From contig NC_051095.1 of the NCBI RefSeq assembly GCF_901709675.1, positions 11,485,956 through 11,549,955 of the forward strand: DNA of 64,000 nucleotides. Direction: 5' to 3'. The position numbers and the translations under genes are program-made. Position 1 is the first letter of the stretch. Each line of letters starts with the position of its first letter. The stretch comes from Syngnathus acus. Lineage: Eukaryota; Chordata; Actinopteri; Syngnathiformes; Syngnathidae. The notes below the pieces were generated by a model. It was not told the DNA's origin, did not search any database, and worked only from the letters and a program-made list of their open reading frames with translations. Of this stretch, positions 62,010-64,000 are shown in pieces.

Positions 62010-64000
62010 ACATGTTCACCATTAGTGTTGAATATACTTAAATTCATTCAAACCTACTCGCATATACATTTAAATGCACTTGTAAGCTAAATGCAACAAA
62101 CCGTATTTTACGCATAATGCCACAGGGTGCCACAGGGCATGATTAAATTTATATTTTAACATTTGGCATACATTATACCAATACATTTGAAAATGAACAG
62201 GTGAACAATTAATAAAAACGAAAAACTGAGTAATTCAAGCACATTCTGATGTGATCCTGGCCTCCCACAGCCTGTGAGCTGTGGGACCTCTATGTATTGT
62301 TATTCTTAATAAATAGCATCTAAAGCTTCCCCATATTGTGGAGATTACTGCAGAGACATCACACTGTATGTGATTTTGCAATTAAGGCCAGTTTGAATTC
62401 CCTGGCATGTTTGTATTGTTCACAGGTTGCACCTGCATACAAGCTCGAGTATCTATTATAAACAAAAGAGCTCGGGGAGTAAAACCTGTACCTTCCGCAG
62501 TGTTTATTTACATTTACATTCAAAAATTGGTGGAGCTATTTCCTGGCTTCCACTGAGATAAGAATTCAACCACCAAACCTATTTGAATAATGCCAACATA
62601 CCTGTCAGAGAGCATAAAAATGATTCACCCTAGTTGAGACAATCTTACGTCGGTGCAGTGCCCGCCATGTTTCTTTTATCTGTTTCTTTATGTTATTATT
62701 TCATTATTATTTCACATTAATGCATTTCAGGGAAGTGGTCATTAAAGACCAATAAGAAACAACATGGCGCTGGTAGCGGGCATCAGGGTAGCCTCCAAGG
62801 ATCACATGAGTTGCCTGTGGCCTTTCTCCAAAAAGAGCTCATCAGTTATGGGACATTTGGAAATGTAAAAGAAAATGCTGAGATTCATGAAAATAAAGTG
62901 TTGCTTATGCTACATTTATGCTTCTTAGCTTTTAGAATAATAGCTGGTGGGCCTCCTCAGAAAAACACTGAGTTGTTGAAGTAGTTAAACTTTTCATTGC
63001 TGCAGTTCTTTGTTATTGAGATTGAAAACGAGTTGCTTCTGAATTGCTCTTCCCAGCTTGTTCCTATTCTGGATTGCTGTTTTTGAATAATGCTCTGCTG
63101 TTGTTTTTTTAAATGAAGCCCTTCCTGACTCCAACCCTCTTCCATTTATTTTCATTTCCCTTTTTTTTTTTTAAATCAAAAAATGGTTTCCAAACCATCA
63201 ATAGAATTCTTAATCAAAGATTAGGATTCACCGTCTTAACTTGACTTTAACCGAAATGTGACACTTGGCTCATTCAGTATGTTTCCATGACACCAGAGAA
63301 ATTTAAATGATTGCATTTTAAGTACAACGGACATATAATGCATGTAAAAACTGCGGTCTTATTTTGTAAAAAATAAATTATAAAAAAAAATAAACAAGAG
63401 ACAACAGCTTCAGTAAAGTCACTGAATACAATAGACAACAATGTTAACATCTTATAACTATCTTGTTGGTTTGACATGATGGAATAGGTCAGAACATTTT
63501 GTCAAATTGCTTTTCCAAGCTCCTGTATGGCTAAAAATTGAAAGACTCTGCATGAAAAACGGGACAAGATAAGTTCTGATAAAAGGAGTCAGTGAACTAT
63601 GGTGGTATTTTAACGATGGTAATACCAAATGCCTCAACATTTTCATAGCATTTAGGTAACATGATAACAATTTTGCCACTGCTCTGGTTTGACTTGTTTG
63701 AACAATGAAGAGTGAAAAAATGAAAGAATAAAGACTGCAGACTCATTTACATGCAGTAACAATATGAGCAATCATGCAGACTTAATTGAAGCTCCACAAG
63801 AGCACACGAAGGTTAACATTGTCATTACTGGCATATTACCGACAAACACAGCAAAGTTCCACCGATGCCATGATCAGCTGGTGTATCAATTCTAATAGAC
63901 TGTTGATTGCAAGATTTATTGTGTTAATGATAAACTTAATTATCGAGTCACCGGATTCAATCATCGTGTTGACCGACCTCGACAAGGAGACATTATCCTT
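62010..64000. other. Intergenic, nothing recognised
   Basis: AT-rich DNA without identifiable gene or repeat, up to the window edge. Confidence 0.5.

Overview
This window is nuclear DNA from a vertebrate, almost certainly a teleost fish. It is AT-rich, has long introns and abundant microsatellites, and carries the usual fish mixture of decayed transposons: tRNA-derived SINEs, L2/RTE-type LINE tails, Tc1-like, pogo-like and hAT-like DNA elements. There are no prokaryotic features. Coding density is very low: I can support one protein-coding gene, present only as its 5' part.

That gene is neuroligin-3 (nlgn3; the teleost a/b copy is unresolved), read on the minus strand. The first coding exon (8035 down to 7564) carries the start codon, the signal peptide and the first part of the cholinesterase-like domain. 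The next exon (6676 down to 6617) is a 60-nt cassette matching the splice-site-A1 insert of mammalian NLGN3. Both have clean splice signals and matching phase. The rest of the gene must lie beyond base 1. Upstream, a strong splice acceptor at 8233 shows that the coding exon is preceded by a non-coding exon. The best candidate for that exon and its promoter is a CpG-rich block at 34.9-35.29 kb with a CCAAT box, an RFX/X-box-like palindrome and a consensus splice donor. If that is right, most of the window between 8.2 and 34.9 kb is nlgn3 intron 1, and 35.3-64 kb is upstream intergenic DNA.

Layout: 1-6616, intron downstream of A1 with a foldback palindrome and an AT microsatellite; 6617-8232, two nlgn3 exons; 8.2-34.9 kb, presumed intron with a LINE tail and pogo-like fragment (12.7-13.1 kb), a hAT-like MITE (26.2-26.7 kb), a TATA/NRF1-like site (29.2 kb), a 908-bp pogo-like element with a transposase C-terminal relic (29.6-30.5 kb) and half of a Tc1-like transposon (31.5 kb); 34.9-35.3 kb, candidate promoter; 35.4-64 kb, repeats including a SINE set in an ATT microsatellite, two ATTCCA-rich tracts (36.0 and 49.0 kb), an RTE-like tail (39.6 kb), the other half of a Tc1-like element (42 kb), a decayed LINE reverse transcriptase (45.2-46.6 kb), a telomere-like G-rich minisatellite (47.5 kb), a hAT-like MITE (54.5 kb), an L2-type LINE end (55.7 kb) and several SINEs (58-62 kb).

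I did not find a wholly new gene system. The most unusual structures are the pogo-like element with an internally duplicated segment carrying a perfect splice donor in nlgn3 sense orientation, the telomere-like minisatellite with a G-quadruplex core, and the repeated ATTCCA tracts. All family assignments come from reading the sequence, without database searches.
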